From: an uncultured Croceitalea sp.
GTDB taxonomy: Bacteria > Bacteroidota > Bacteroidia > Flavobacteriales > Flavobacteriaceae
DNA length: 45,376 bases
Assembly (NCBI GenBank): GCA_937969515.1
Contig: CALBVX010000107.1
Span: forward strand, 1-45,376
Direction of reading: 5' to 3'
Both the position numbers and the translations under genes were made by a program. The notes under the pieces were generated by a model, which had not been told where the DNA came from, did not search any database, and worked only from the letters and a program-made list of their open reading frames with translations. Shown piece after piece: positions 17,492-25,965 of this stretch. Positions within the stretch are counted from its first letter, which is position 1. Every line of letters starts with the position of its first letter.

Positions 17492-20400
17492 TTAATTCGG
17501 ATTACCTATATAACTATTGGTTTGAACTCTTATAAATTCGTATGTTTTTCCCTTAAAAGCTTGTAATTGTTCTTTGCTATGGGACCAATCTCTTTTTGGA
17601 AATACCTTTTCAGAAATAGAGGCATTGGGCAAACCATTAATAAAACAGTATTCTAAACTACTGAATATGACTTCAATATCTGATAAATCAACTGGCTCAT
17701 ACTCGAAAAATTGTTTACGTTGAATTCGAACACCTTCTTCTAAAAAATGATTGTCTACCCAAATTAATTCTTTGCGGTTATCATAATAAGAAAATAGCAA
17801 TTGCGGAATCGTTACTTCTTGTATACCAGCATTAAAGAGGGTGCCTGAAATCTTATTTGGAGTAAATTCCAGTTCTTGGACAGCGATTTGCTTGTATAAA
17901 TCGGTTATGGCGGTGTTTCCTGCACATTGTAAATTAAATTTGGTCGGTTGTTCGGCTAAGCTAACAGGGGTAAACTGATCTGGGTCAAAAGTAGGTGGAA
18001 TGGTGTCTTTTGTAGATAACCATGCGATACCTTCAAAATCTATTTTGAATGTTGTGGTTTCTTTAGGCATAAGCTTATGTTTCATGTGGTACTTTGCACT
18101 ATAATTTGCAAGTTCATGATTCATGTCATTATATAGGGTTCCCTTAATTACCACATCTGCGGGAATGTCATCAACATTTTGAACTTCGCCAATAATACTA
18201 TAACTTCCTTGGTGTTTTACAAGTTTGGCCTGTAGTACTTCAAGCACTGGTTGTTTCAAAACATCTTCATGATGCGTTTGTTGTGTAGTAATACGTCTTC
18301 TACCTTGGTTAAAAAATGAAGTTGTATTTGAAGATAAAAGCTGATCAGGGGGAAGGTCATTTTTTGGTTTAGAAGGTTCTAGGTACCAGAGTCTTCCTTT
18401 TTTAACAATTGTATGATAAAACACTTTGTTTATTTTTTCTAAAGGTGTTATCCAATAAGTTGAAACTTTAGTCTTTGCTAAAGAGTCGTTTTGCTCTATA
18501 ATCTGAACATCAATGGCATTTAGCTTGGCGTAAGAACTTAAAATACCATCGGTTACCGAAACCTCTAACATGTATTGAGAAAGTTCGACGCCTGCGTCAG
18601 GATTTAAGTAAGAATATGCCCTTTTGAATTCCTTAAAATCCAAGGCATCGTAATAAGACATCACTACATTTGTAGGTGAAAATTGTGTGGCATTGGTTAA
18701 ATAGGATTTATATATTCCAAAACCAAAAAGACAGAGCATAATTAATGCCCATAAATGATTAATTCGTATGAGGCTCTTTGAGAAAATAGTATAGTTAATC
18801 GCATATTTCAAGAAAGGTCCTTCAGGTAATCTTCTATTTTTAAGTACTCTATACCATACGTATTGTATGTTAAAAATGAATGCAAGTATTACAGTAATTA
18901 AAGGAATAATACCCCACATTATTTTCAAACCTTTAGAGACATCGTCTTTTGGAATAATTTTAGGTAAGGGTGGTACATTTAGTTTTTCCCACACCATAAT
19001 GCCATTCTCTAATTGTTGTAGACGTTGCCAGCCCGAAAAGAACAATATAGGATCATAAAATTTGTCGTTAGAGAAGACATACTTTAAATTATATTTTTCG
19101 GGAACTGTTAAAAATTGTTGCAGAGAACCTATACCTTCTACTCCTCTAAATTTCGAATTCTCTAAACGTTCAATAGCCCTTGTAGTTAATTCAGGAAGTC
19201 TTCTAGCAGAATGGTAATTTCCATCAACGGTCATAGCATTTGTTTGGGCAGAAAGCCAAGCCATCTGGTCACCAAAACCTAGCGGTAAATAGCGCCATTG
19301 GTCATGAGAATCTTGACTTAGAAAATTAACAATAGGTAATACTTTAATTTTTTTAGGCTGTGCAGGTCTAAAATAGTTGAGACTCATGGTAAAAATGACC
19401 ATCAATAAAATACCTGATGCTAGACAACCTCCCAAAATGCGGTGGTAAACCGCACCCAAGTTTCTCTGAAGTGTAGCTTTTAAATCGCCTTGCACCATTC
19501 TATAAACGAATTCGCCAAAAATGGGTAATGCCATAATGGTAGCCCATAAGGTGAAACGATCCAAAGTCAAGATATTAAATGCGGTTTCTCCTAATAATTT
19601 TAATGGTATAGGGGTGGTTCCTCCAGTACCTAAAATAGCAAGTATGGTAAAAGAAAGACCAAAAAACAGGTAACGTTTACTGTAGAAACGATAGAAAATA
19701 TAAGGTAATAGAAATAAAAGTATACCCCAGGGAATTAGAAAAAACACCAAACCAGAAGAAGTAACCTCTAGAAAGTTATCTCTAGAACCATGAGGTATTG
19801 GAACTTGAGTAATAGGATTTTTTTTTGAATTAATCCAATATGGTAGTATACAGAAAACGATTAAGGTTAGCGATGTTATTCCAAAAAGCATAATACGCCA
19901 AAACAATTTTTTAAATTGACTCCAGAATACTTTAAAGGAGATATCCTTATTACTTTTTACTTTATCTCTTGAAGCATCCATAATTACCATCCCGATTAAT
20001 GGAAATATGAAAAATACCATACCAAAAATTGGGGTGACATGATGAGAGGTTACGGTGACGGCTATTAATGAAAGACTTGTAGCTAAATAGCGAATACGAC
20101 CAGTTTTTATCCAAGAATAGATTTCTGGTAGAGCATGTAATAAAACAGACAGACCTACAATACTGGGTAGTTGCCCAAATAAATGTAGGGTTTCTATAAA
20201 TGTTGATGAGAAGACCGCTAGAATAGATGTATAACCTGCAATTTTACGATTTCCGGTAATTAAAAGGCCAAAGCGATATGCTCCTGTTATGAATAGAACT
20301 ATAGCGATTAAGGCAACAGTGTAGAGACCAAATTTAAGACCACCAATGAATGATAATATTGCAATGGATTGATGAGCCAAAGGAGGATACCCTTGAACTG

Positions 20401-20587
20401 TGAACCCGGTATACCATCTATAGTCCCAGGGCTCAAACCAACTTTGGGCATAGTGATCTGCAAAAAATAAATGAATCAATGCATCATAGGTACTCTCCAA
20501 GGTGAAGAAAATACTTGAACCATGAAAGGCTAACCCTATAAATAGAGCTAAAACCAATAGAACATTAGTTTTTTGCATTGGTAACAT
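17492..20587 (-). CDS. Large GT-C-like membrane protein (PTPS-related family) with periplasmic C-terminal domains
   Basis: The 1031-residue protein has an N-terminal polytopic region (about 10-410, roughly 10-11 helices). The first extracytoplasmic loop is acidic (TYDALIHL, D35-H39; then WDYRWYTGF), typical of GT-C transferases and of the family annotated as 6-pyruvoyl-tetrahydropterin-synthase-related membrane protein. An extracytoplasmic segment follows, then two more helices (about 555-580 and 605-625). Next come an NTF2-like domain (about 640-740) and a FxLYD-like domain (about 785-850). GT-C enzymes use polyprenyl-phosphate sugars, which the two GT2 fusions are predicted to make. A polymerase or modifying role is plausible but unproven. 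ATG 20578 is an alternative start. Confidence 0.7.
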   Translation of the reverse strand: MLPMQKTNVLLVLALFIGLAFHGSSIFFTLESTYDALIHLFFADHYAQSWFEPWDYRWYTGFTVQGYPPLAHQSIAILSFIGGLKFGLYTVALIAIVLFITGAYRFGLLITGNRKIAGYTSILAVFSSTFIETLHLFGQLPSIVGLSVLLHALPEIYSWIKTGRIRYLATSLSLIAVTVTSHHVTPIFGMVFFIFPLIGMVIMDASRDKVKSNKDISFKVFWSQFKKLFWRIMLFGITSLTLIVFCILPYWINSKKNPITQVPIPHGSRDNFLEVTSSGLVFFLIPWGILLFLLPYIFYRFYSKRYLFFGLSFTILAILGTGGTTPIPLKLLGETAFNILTLDRFTLWATIMALPIFGEFVYRMVQGDLKATLQRNLGAVYHRILGGCLASGILLMVIFTMSLNYFRPAQPKKIKVLPIVNFLSQDSHDQWRYLPLGFGDQMAWLSAQTNAMTVDGNYHSARRLPELTTRAIERLENSKFRGVEGIGSLQQFLTVPEKYNLKYVFSNDKFYDPILFFSGWQRLQQLENGIMVWEKLNVPPLPKIIPKDDVSKGLKIMWGIIPLITVILAFIFNIQYVWYRVLKNRRLPEGPFLKYAINYTIFSKSLIRINHLWALIMLCLFGFGIYKSYLTNATQFSPTNVVMSYYDALDFKEFKRAYSYLNPDAGVELSQYMLEVSVTDGILSSYAKLNAIDVQIIEQNDSLAKTKVSTYWITPLEKINKVFYHTIVKKGRLWYLEPSKPKNDLPPDQLLSSNTTSFFNQGRRRITTQQTHHEDVLKQPVLEVLQAKLVKHQGSYSIIGEVQNVDDIPADVVIKGTLYNDMNHELANYSAKYHMKHKLMPKETTTFKIDFEGIAWLSTKDTIPPTFDPDQFTPVSLAEQPTKFNLQCAGNTAITDLYKQIAVQELEFTPNKISGTLFNAGIQEVTIPQLLFSYYDNRKELIWVDNHFLEEGVRIQRKQFFEYEPVDLSDIEVIFSSLEYCFINGLPNASISEKVFPKRDWSHSKEQLQAFKGKTYEFIRVQTNSYIGNPN

Positions 20588-20646
20588 ATTGTAAGAAAAT
20601 ATAACATTACAAAAGTATAGATATTGTGTATGTATCTAATAATCAG

Positions 20647-20681
20647 TCATCGATTTCATTTGACCATTCATCTACAGAAAA
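20647..20681 (+). promoter_or_regulatory. Candidate LytTR-type site D in a divergent promoter region
   Basis: TCATCGA at 20647 and TCATCTACAGAAA at 20668 are 21 bp apart and match the layout of the 353 and 13351 sites, including the CCA before the right half. The site lies 60 bp from the start of the GT-C-like operon (minus) and about 100 bp before the second receiver-GT2 gene (plus). TACTTTTG at 20726-20733 is a good TAnnTTTG box for the plus-strand gene. Confidence 0.6.
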
Positions 20682-20776
20682 AAGCAATCTATCATTTTGA
20701 ATCCTATTTGGAGGCTCACTGAAGCTACTTTTGATTTGAAATATTTAGAAATAACCAAATATTAAATTCTTAACCA

Positions 20777-21943
20777 ATGAAAATTTTAGCAATTGATGAC
20801 CAACAATTAGTTCTTTTGTCTATTGAAAAGAGACTTACCGAAGTTGGGTATGCAGTAAAGACCGCCAGTTCTGTGGAAGAAGGAATAAGAGCTTATAATT
20901 CCTTTTTACCAGATTTGGTGCTTTTAGATATGAATATGCCCGAAATGTCTGGAAACAAAATGGTTCAATGCACTGGGACGGAGGTAGTAAAATATATAAG
21001 AGTTTTTAGGAACAAGGATACTCCAATTTTAGTTCTATCAGGTAACAATAGCGAATCTGTTATCATGGAAAATTTCAATTTGGGTGTAGACGATTACTTG
21101 AAAAAACCAGTAAGTCTAGATGAAATTACGGCACGTGTAAAAAGAAAGATCGGTGCTCCGATAGTAAAGAATTTTGCCGATAATGTTACACCGGATACTA
21201 GAATGATACAAAAAAATTGTATTGGGGTAGTTATTCCTTGCTATAATGAGGAGACACGTTTATTAAGTGATGAATTTAAGGCTTTTGCGCATAAAAATCT
21301 AGGATATCATTTATGTTTTGTAAACGATGGGAGTACAGATAATACATTAGAAGTACTTAAAGAACTAAGAAAAGGGAATGAGTCTAACATCAGTATTTAT
21401 GACTGTAAGAAAAATGGAGGTAAGGCAGAAGCCGTAAGACAAGGTATTTTACACTTGTCAAAAGACCCACAGTTTAATTATATTGGATTTTTGGATGCAG
21501 ATTTATCTACTGATTTTAGAGATTTCGACGATTTGGTCAGTACTATTGAAAATTCTGATTTTAAGATTGTAAGTGGTTCTAGAATTTCGCGTATGGGAGC
21601 TGATATTACAAAAAAATCTGCTCGTAAAATAATTAGCATGACCGTAAATTTTATTATCCAAACCATATTAGGTATGCCTTTTAAAGACACACAATGTGGA
21701 GCCAAAATAATGGATAGAGATATTGCGAATAAAATGTTTCAAAAGCCATTTGTTACCAAATGGTTATTTGATGTTGAGATATTTATGCGGATAAGAAAAT
21801 TTTATGGAAAAGCTCAAGCCAAAAAAATAATTTGTGAACAACCTTTAAAGAGATGGATTCATGCTGACGGCTCAAAATTATCAATGAAGGATTCTGTAAA
21901 GATTGTTGGTCAACTAGCTCAAATTGCCCTTAGTTATAGATAA
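20777..21943 (+). CDS. Response regulator-glycosyltransferase fusion (REC-GT2, ALG5/DPM1-like), copy 2
   Basis: The 388-residue protein is a paralogue of the 9145 product. The receiver domain keeps D7-D8, D51 in LLDMNMP and the KKP lysines, but carries an extra stretch of about nine residues after D51 (around MVQCTGT). The GT2 half retains VVIPCYNEE, FVNDGSTDNT, FLDADLSTDF and DTQCGAKI almost unchanged, so catalysis looks intact. The two copies bracket the polysaccharide cluster. This one is monocistronic, with its own site upstream and two hairpins downstream. The insertion near the phosphorylation loop may alter which partner it recognises. Confidence 0.9.
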   Translation: MKILAIDDQQLVLLSIEKRLTEVGYAVKTASSVEEGIRAYNSFLPDLVLLDMNMPEMSGNKMVQCTGTEVVKYIRVFRNKDTPILVLSGNNSESVIMENFNLGVDDYLKKPVSLDEITARVKRKIGAPIVKNFADNVTPDTRMIQKNCIGVVIPCYNEETRLLSDEFKAFAHKNLGYHLCFVNDGSTDNTLEVLKELRKGNESNISIYDCKKNGGKAEAVRQGILHLSKDPQFNYIGFLDADLSTDFRDFDDLVSTIENSDFKIVSGSRISRMGADITKKSARKIISMTVNFIIQTILGMPFKDTQCGAKIMDRDIANKMFQKPFVTKWLFDVEIFMRIRKFYGKAQAKKIICEQPLKRWIHADGSKLSMKDSVKIVGQLAQIALSYR

Positions 21944-21947
21944 TAGG

Positions 21948-22001
21948 TTGTGACCCCTCCGTGGTCACAAGTATTATAAGCAGCCATTTGCCTGCTTTTT
22001 T
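21948..22001 (+). terminator. Double hairpin terminator
   Basis: A perfect 8-bp stem, TTGTGACC (21948-21955) with GGTCACAA (21963-21970), is followed by a second stem, AAGCAG (21978) with CTGCTT (21992-21997), running into six T residues. It ends transcription of the receiver-GT2 gene, and its T-run overlaps the stop codon of the converging lacI-type gene. Confidence 0.85.
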
Positions 22002-23025
22002 ATGGTTGGTATGAGGAATCTCTAACAATAAGATTCGTTTTTATCTCAATTGTTTTAGTAATTAAATCATCTTTAGGGTTTTCGATTTCTTCTATTAAAT
22101 ATTTAACTGCAGTACGACCAATTTTTTCTCCAGGCTGATCTACTGTAGACAATGATGGACTGATAATCGTAGAATGTACAGAATTGCTGAATCCAACAAC
22201 AGCAATTTCATCAGGTATTGAAACCTTAAATTTATTTAATGCTTTTATTGCTCCTATTGCAGCGCTATCTGTAATAGCAAAAATAGCATCTGGTCTGTTT
22301 TTAAGGCTTAAAAGAATATTAGCTAATATTCTTCCCTTGCTTAATGAAATGTCTTCCGTGCTTAAAATTATTTTTTCATCAATCGGTAAATTATGTTCTT
22401 TTAAGGCTCTTAAATATCCTTGAAATCTTTTTTTGGAATTAAAAGATTGTTCGGTTTCTTTTATAATAGCAATCCTTGTTTTCCCGGTGTTAATTAAGTG
22501 CTCTACTGCATTATAGGCAGCCTCTTCTTCGTTAATTACTACTTGGGTACAAGGTATTTTATCAGAAACTTTATCGAATAATACTAAAGGAATTCTAGAA
22601 GCAACCTGTAAAATTGAATCAAAGGACTTTGTTTTTCTCGCCAAAGCCATTAGAATACCATCAACTCCAAATTGAATCATAGTTTGTAACATTTCGGATT
22701 GCTTAGACTCATCATTTTTAGATTCCGAAATTATTACTCTATATCCCAAAGCTTCACCTTCATCAAGAATTCCTTTTATTACAGTTGAAGTAAAATAATG
22801 AGAAATATTAGGGACAATTACTCCTACAATATGAGTTCTATGTCTCCGAAAACCTTTAGCAAAAAGATTGGGAGAATAATGTAGTTTGCTAGCTAATTCT
22901 TTAACCCTTTCTTGGGTTGGTATACTAATATCTGCATGATTGTTTAAAGCTCTTGAAACTGTTGAAATAGATAAATTAAGCTCTTTTGCTAATTCTTTTA
23001 AGGTGGTGTTTTTCTTTTTAGTCAT
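22000..23025 (-). CDS. LacI-family transcriptional regulator
   Basis: The 341-residue protein has an N-terminal LacI helix-turn-helix (about 8-55; TLKELAKELNLSISTVSRALN and the hinge YSPNLFAKGFR). A periplasmic-binding-protein-like effector domain follows (62-335; VGVIVPNISHYFTS, DGILMALA, AVVGFSN, STVDQPGEKIG). It is divergent from the TonB receptor gene, and two operator-like palindromes lie in the 183-bp gap. It probably represses the downstream uptake and hydrolase genes until a sugar or glycoside inducer binds. The effector is unknown; a hexose-glycerate compound is suggested by the neighbouring genes. Confidence 0.94.
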   Translation of the reverse strand: MTKKKNTTLKELAKELNLSISTVSRALNNHADISIPTQERVKELASKLHYSPNLFAKGFRRHRTHIVGVIVPNISHYFTSTVIKGILDEGEALGYRVIISESKNDESKQSEMLQTMIQFGVDGILMALARKTKSFDSILQVASRIPLVLFDKVSDKIPCTQVVINEEEAAYNAVEHLINTGKTRIAIIKETEQSFNSKKRFQGYLRALKEHNLPIDEKIILSTEDISLSKGRILANILLSLKNRPDAIFAITDSAAIGAIKALNKFKVSIPDEIAVVGFSNSVHSTIISPSLSTVDQPGEKIGRTAVKYLIEEIENPKDDLITKTIEIKTNLIVRDSSYQP

Positions 23026-23066
23026 TATTCATTTAATCAATTGATGAATATAAAAATATTCTTTTT

Positions 23067-23092
23067 CGCAAACGTTATCGCAAACGTTTGCG
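23067..23092. promoter_or_regulatory. Tandem LacI-type operators
   Basis: CGCAAACGTTTGCG at 23079-23092 is a perfect 14-bp palindrome. An imperfect copy, CGCAAACGTTATCG, at 23067-23080 abuts and slightly overlaps it. The central AACGTT with flanking CGCAA is typical of LacI-family operators. They sit 42 bp from the lacI-type start and about 117 bp before the TonB receptor gene. Confidence 0.8.
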
Positions 23093-23208
23093 TTAAGATT
23101 ACGCATAAATTATGATAAATAAATATGAATAATAAAATATGTTTACCTAAATATTACAAATATGTCATTATAGTTCTTAAGCATGTTTAACTAATTAACT
23201 AAAAAATT

Positions 23209-25875
23209 ATGAAAAATTTACTTTTTGCGATAATCGCAGTTTTTGGTTTGAGCTCGGCATTAGCACAAACCGAAATTAGAGGAAATGTCAAAGACGCTTC
23301 CGGTATTCCCATACTTGGTGCTAACGTATTAATTAATGGAACTACTGAAGGTACTACAACTGATTTTGATGGAAATTTTTTGCTTTCAACAAACCAGTCA
23401 GGATCTAAAACCATTCGTATTTCTTTTATTGGTTTTACTCCCTATGAACAAAGTGTAGAGTTAAACGGGTCACCGGTTATTCTAAATGTAGTTTTAAACG
23501 AAAGTGGCCAACAGTTAGATGAGGTCGTAATTACTGCATCCAGTACTTTTAGATCACAGAAACAGGCTCCATTATCAATCAGTTCTAAGAAAATGGCAGC
23601 AATAACAAAACTCTCAGCAAATAGCCAGGCAGATATTCTAAGGGATGTTCCAGGAATCACTGCAGAAGGTGGTGGTGGTGAAACAGCTACAAATCTATTT
23701 GTAAGAGGTCTACCATCCGGTGGGCAATACGTATTTAATCCATTACAATACGATGGTATGCCTTTAATGAGCACATTTGGTCTTAATTCATCAGCACATG
23801 ATGTTTATGCAAGACCAGATATTGGATTCAAAGGGGTTGAATTTGTTCGAGGTGGGGCAGCAGTGCTTTATGGTTCTGGTTCAGTAGCTGGTATCATTAA
23901 CTACACAAGTAAAACAGGTGATACAAACCCAGGTAATATTATAAATGTGGAATACGGTAGCCGAGGTAGATTAAAGACTGATTTTTATTCTGGAGGTAAA
24001 CTAGGAGATGAAGATTCCAACACCTTCTACGCATTTACAGGTTTTGTACGAAAAGATAATGGACCCATTGAGACTGGTCTTGATACTCGTGGTATTCAGT
24101 TTAGAGGTAATATTAAAAAGCGTTTTGAAAATGGTTCTTTTACCTTACATGGTCACTTTATTAATGATAAAGCCCAATTCTTTTTACCATTACCATTGCA
24201 AGGAGGTTCACGTGAGCGTATAGCTGGAAATGATGGAGAAGATGTAGAACAATTATTGAGTGGTGAATTAGCAGAGACTTCATTTTTAACTCCTGGAGGA
24301 GTATACAAAAGCCCAATAGAAGATGGTGTTTTTACCAAAGGAGGTTATCTAATGGGTGATTTTATATACAACTTATCTGAGAATACCACTTTTAAGGCTA
24401 AAGTTAAATATGCTGATTACCAACATAATTTTGCATTATATGTTGGCGGTAATGGTTCTTTTGGAAATCCAATCACGCTTAATGATTATGTAGCTGCAGT
24501 TGCACCTGGCAATACTGCTTTTGATGCTCAGTATCAAGGTGGAGCAGGTAGCCAAATTAATGGTAGTGATTTGGTAGTTGAAAACTTACATGTAGATCGT
24601 TTAAGACCAATGACAGATTATTCTGGTGAAGCAAATCTTATTTTTAGATCGAATGATAATGTACATACATTTACCTTAGGGACATATATGGCTAGAACTG
24701 AGGCTGAGGATATCAACTATCAATATAGAGTGCTTTCAGAGTTTAATAACAATCCAAGATTAGTTAATTTAAGTTACACTGATGCAAGTGGTGCTAACGT
24801 TATTTATTCAGATGGTGGTTTATACAATAGAATTGGTATGACTTCAAATAGATTCTTGGAGCAAAGCAGAACAGCTTTTTATATTACAGATGAAATGGTA
24901 TTAGATCGTTGGAGATTTGATGTTGGTTTGCGAATAGAAAATACTTCCGGTACTTTTAATAATGGAGGTTTGGAAGAGTCAACAGTTTATGACAATACGG
25001 AATTAACGGATAATTTAAGAAATGTGAGATTTGCAGATGGTAGTTTTACTACTGCAACAATTGATGCTACTGATTGGGCAATTTCCCTAGCAGGTTTATA
25101 CGAATTAACAGAGACAACCAACTTATATGCAAATTTCTCGAGAGGATTCTTTTTTCCTCAACAAAGAGGATTTGCTCCAACACCCGGAATTAGAGAGTCT
25201 AATTATGAAGGAGAAACTATAGTACAGGGAGAGTTAGGGGCAAAGTTTGGCACCTCAAGCTTTTCAGGATCTGTTGCCGGTTATTTTGTGAACCTAAGCG
25301 ATCGTATTAGAATTGATCAGGCAATTTCTGGAGGTCAGTTAGTAGATCAAGCTAGAAGCGAACAAACTACAAGAACTTTCGGTTTAGAGGCTACAGGTAA
25401 ATTTATTGTTTCGGATGCTTTTAATATTAATGGTACCCTAACATATCAAAATCATGAAATTTCTAAAAATGAAACAACGGATTTAATTGCAAACACAACT
25501 TCTACAATTAATGAAGGCAACGAAATAGGAAGACAACCGAATTTTTTAGGTAGTCTTAGTTTTAATTATGATGATAGAAAATTCGATGCTAATTTTACAT
25601 TAAATCACACTGGGAGCAAATTTACTGATGATTCTAATAATGTAGAATTGGATGCAATTACAATAGCTCGTTTAGGAGCAGGTTATACTTTTAAAACACA
25701 AGAAGTAAATGCGTTGAGATTAGGTCTTTCTGTTTTTAATCTTTTTGATAGTGTTGGCCTTACTGAAGGGAACCCAAGAGCAGGAATTGCTGGTCAATCT
25801 GCAGATGGAGATTTCTTTTTTGGTCGACCAATTTTACCGAGAAGGCTATTTTTAACAGCAACATTTAATTTTTAA
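23209..25875 (+). CDS. TonB-dependent outer-membrane receptor
   Basis: The 888-residue protein has a signal peptide (to about residue 19, SALAQ). A carboxypeptidase-regulatory-like domain follows (22-105; ASGIPILGANVLINGTTEGTTTDFDGNF), then a TonB box region (DEVVITAS), a plug domain (about 120-230; DILRDVPGI, NLFVRGL, VEFVRGGAAVLYGSGSVAGIIN) and a 22-strand barrel ending in an aromatic residue. No SusD partner follows, which argues for a small solute rather than a polysaccharide. Divergent LacI control and the downstream hydrolase/symporter genes suggest import of a glycoside. Barrel sequences also resemble siderophore receptors, so substrate identity is inference. A strong terminator follows. 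Confidence 0.93.
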   Translation: MKNLLFAIIAVFGLSSALAQTEIRGNVKDASGIPILGANVLINGTTEGTTTDFDGNFLLSTNQSGSKTIRISFIGFTPYEQSVELNGSPVILNVVLNESGQQLDEVVITASSTFRSQKQAPLSISSKKMAAITKLSANSQADILRDVPGITAEGGGGETATNLFVRGLPSGGQYVFNPLQYDGMPLMSTFGLNSSAHDVYARPDIGFKGVEFVRGGAAVLYGSGSVAGIINYTSKTGDTNPGNIINVEYGSRGRLKTDFYSGGKLGDEDSNTFYAFTGFVRKDNGPIETGLDTRGIQFRGNIKKRFENGSFTLHGHFINDKAQFFLPLPLQGGSRERIAGNDGEDVEQLLSGELAETSFLTPGGVYKSPIEDGVFTKGGYLMGDFIYNLSENTTFKAKVKYADYQHNFALYVGGNGSFGNPITLNDYVAAVAPGNTAFDAQYQGGAGSQINGSDLVVENLHVDRLRPMTDYSGEANLIFRSNDNVHTFTLGTYMARTEAEDINYQYRVLSEFNNNPRLVNLSYTDASGANVIYSDGGLYNRIGMTSNRFLEQSRTAFYITDEMVLDRWRFDVGLRIENTSGTFNNGGLEESTVYDNTELTDNLRNVRFADGSFTTATIDATDWAISLAGLYELTETTNLYANFSRGFFFPQQRGFAPTPGIRESNYEGETIVQGELGAKFGTSSFSGSVAGYFVNLSDRIRIDQAISGGQLVDQARSEQTTRTFGLEATGKFIVSDAFNINGTLTYQNHEISKNETTDLIANTTSTINEGNEIGRQPNFLGSLSFNYDDRKFDANFTLNHTGSKFTDDSNNVELDAITIARLGAGYTFKTQEVNALRLGLSVFNLFDSVGLTEGNPRAGIAGQSADGDFFFGRPILPRRLFLTATFNF

Positions 25876-25909
25876 TTGTAAAAAGTTAGTTTAAGTTAGT
25901 TTAGTTCAT

Positions 25910-25945
25910 AAATACATTGGCGGTGGAAGTCGCCAATGTATTTTT
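25910..25945 (+). terminator. Strong intrinsic terminator within the uptake locus
   Basis: AAATACATTGGCG (25910-25922) pairs perfectly with CGCCAATGTATTT (25931-25943) around an eight-base loop and runs into TTTTT. It lies between the TonB receptor and the GH63 gene, which begins only 21 bp later. It could reduce expression of the cytoplasmic genes relative to the receptor. Confidence 0.9.
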
Positions 25946-25965
25946 ATATAACATAATAGTATACA

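Noticed and set aside
23209-25875. Siderophore receptor
   Set aside because: Barrel features alone allow it, but LacI-type operators and the adjacent glycoside operon favour a sugar-like solute; kept only as an alternative.
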